Below are positions 63,522-64,000 of a DNA stretch of 64,000 bases, piece by piece. Made by a program: the position numbers and the translations under genes. This stretch comes from Streptomyces roseofulvus. GTDB taxonomy: Bacteria; Actinomycetota; Actinomycetes; Streptomycetales; Streptomycetaceae. Positions within the stretch are counted from its first letter, which is position 1. Each line of letters opens with the position of its first letter. The DNA lies in assembly GCF_039534915.1 (NCBI RefSeq), contig NZ_BAAAWE010000001.1, positions 5,146,001-5,210,000 on the forward strand, written 5' to 3'. Under the pieces are notes generated by a model. It had not been told where the DNA came from and ran no database searches. It saw only the letters and a list, made by a program, of their open reading frames with translations.

Positions 63522-64000
63522 TCACCCTGCCTGGATGTTGCCGTGGCCGAAGTGGTTGGCCTGTCCGATGTTGCCCGTGCCGTACTGCTGGATGAGGTCG
63601 CCGGCGACGGCGTGCTCCACGTTGAAGATCATCTGAGCCTGGCCCGGGGTGCTGATGGCCTTGGTGATCTCCAGCACGAGATGGTCGATCTCGTACTTCT
63701 GGGTGCTCCAGACGGTGTCCCGCTGGGTGCCGGCCGTGTTCACGATCAGGCCGTAGAGCACGGGGAGATCGGGCTGCCGGACCTTCACGACGAGACGCCA
63801 GACCATCAGGGCGGCGACGGCGACCACGACGACGTAGGCGACGGTCTCCTTCGAGGCCTGGGCGAGCGCCCCGCCGATGCCGAGGACGAGCCAGATGCGG
63901 AAGATGCCGACGACGAGGTCCTTGCCGATCTTCTTCTTCACGGGCACGAGCCTGCGCTGTCCCACGTGCGAGATGTTCCGCAGGGGGTACGCGTCACCGC
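63522..64000 (-). CDS. DUF6232-like membrane protein with C-terminal QYGxGNIG motif, 5' end beyond window
   Basis: A start at GTG 63965 would give 147 residues, but the frame stays open to the window edge and encodes DAYPLRNISHVGQRRLVPVK. This matches what I recall as the start of the DUF6232 family, so the true start is probably outside the window. Two membrane helices follow (FRIWLVLGIGGALA, YVVVVAVAALMVWRLVV), then a small alpha/beta segment (LPVLYGLIVNTAGTQRD... STPGQAQMIF). The C-terminus ends in QQYGTGNIGQANHFGHGNI, shared with the next gene. Confidence 0.72.
   Translation of the reverse strand, partial: GDAYPLRNISHVGQRRLVPVKKKIGKDLVVGIFRIWLVLGIGGALAQASKETVAYVVVVAVAALMVWRLVVKVRQPDLPVLYGLIVNTAGTQRDTVWSTQKYEIDHLVLEITKAISTPGQAQMIFNVEHAVAGDLIQQYGTGNIGQANHFGHGNIQAG

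Overview
The window is high-GC actinobacterial DNA and almost certainly comes from a Streptomyces chromosome. The evidence is two short chaplins, a melC1-melC2 tyrosinase operon, a GH18 chitinase whose promoter holds a DasR-type operator, GTP-dependent PEP carboxykinase, a Gram-positive Tad/Flp pilus locus, many GTGA/ATGA stop-start overlaps and several leaderless promoters. I see no tRNA, rRNA, insertion sequence, phage or CRISPR. The left edge cuts a gene at its 3' end and the right edge cuts one at its 5' end.

Layout. (1) 1-10437, minus strand: an exopolysaccharide cluster with two GT4 glycosyltransferases, a polyprenyl-phosphate sugar transferase, an O-antigen-ligase/Wzy-like protein, a MurJ-type flippase, a NodB-type deacetylase, a Wzz-like protein and a CelD-like acyltransferase, headed by a secreted protein. 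(2) 10438-15137, plus strand: a surface-layer island with two chaplins flanking three small secreted proteins and a proline-rich LPXTG wall protein. Both chaplins have sigma-BldN-like promoters. (3) 15164-20031: tyrosinase and its chaperone, a DUF5949-like protein, a VKOR-family protein, a GH26 hydrolase, and a TetR regulator with a hemolysin-III protein. (4) 20229-30583: pckG, a four-gene TelA/VWA/solute-binding operon, an alanine-type aminotransferase and an MptB-like mannosyltransferase. (5) 30546-39726: a divergent carbohydrate locus, with a secreted six-hairpin glycosidase plus a class V aminotransferase on one side and an ABC importer, GH36 alpha-galactosidase and LacI regulator on the other. 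(6) 39760-45098: a divergent locus for N-acyl-D-amino acids (D-aminoacylase, D-serine-dehydratase-like enzyme, PfkB kinase, IclR, RidA). (7) 45142-49054: an acidic-repeat protein, an M14 carboxypeptidase and the chitinase. (8) 49343-58895: the Tad pilus operon (CpaB, CpaE, two TadE, CpaF, TadB, TadC, Flp, a TadG-like protein, a lipoprotein, an OmpA-domain protein). (9) 58988-64000: a hypothetical gene, then a minus-strand cluster with a STAND/NB-ARC-TPR NTPase and small membrane proteins.

The most interesting region is the last. The N-terminus of the STAND protein carries a short Gln/Gly/Ala-rich motif that recurs at the C-terminus of the two-helix membrane protein encoded just upstream. A second, different motif (QYGxGNIG type) is shared by the C-terminus of the gene at the right edge and the N-terminus of its neighbour. 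This adjacent-gene, N-terminus/C-terminus pairing resembles the bacterial amyloid signalling motifs that link NLR-like receptors to effectors, and it suggests a two-circuit conflict or immunity module. A second notable signal is a tract of atypical, A/T-ending codon use from about 56954 to 58080, inside the Tad locus. It ends abruptly within a lipoprotein gene and begins where the TadG-like gene lacks a normal start.
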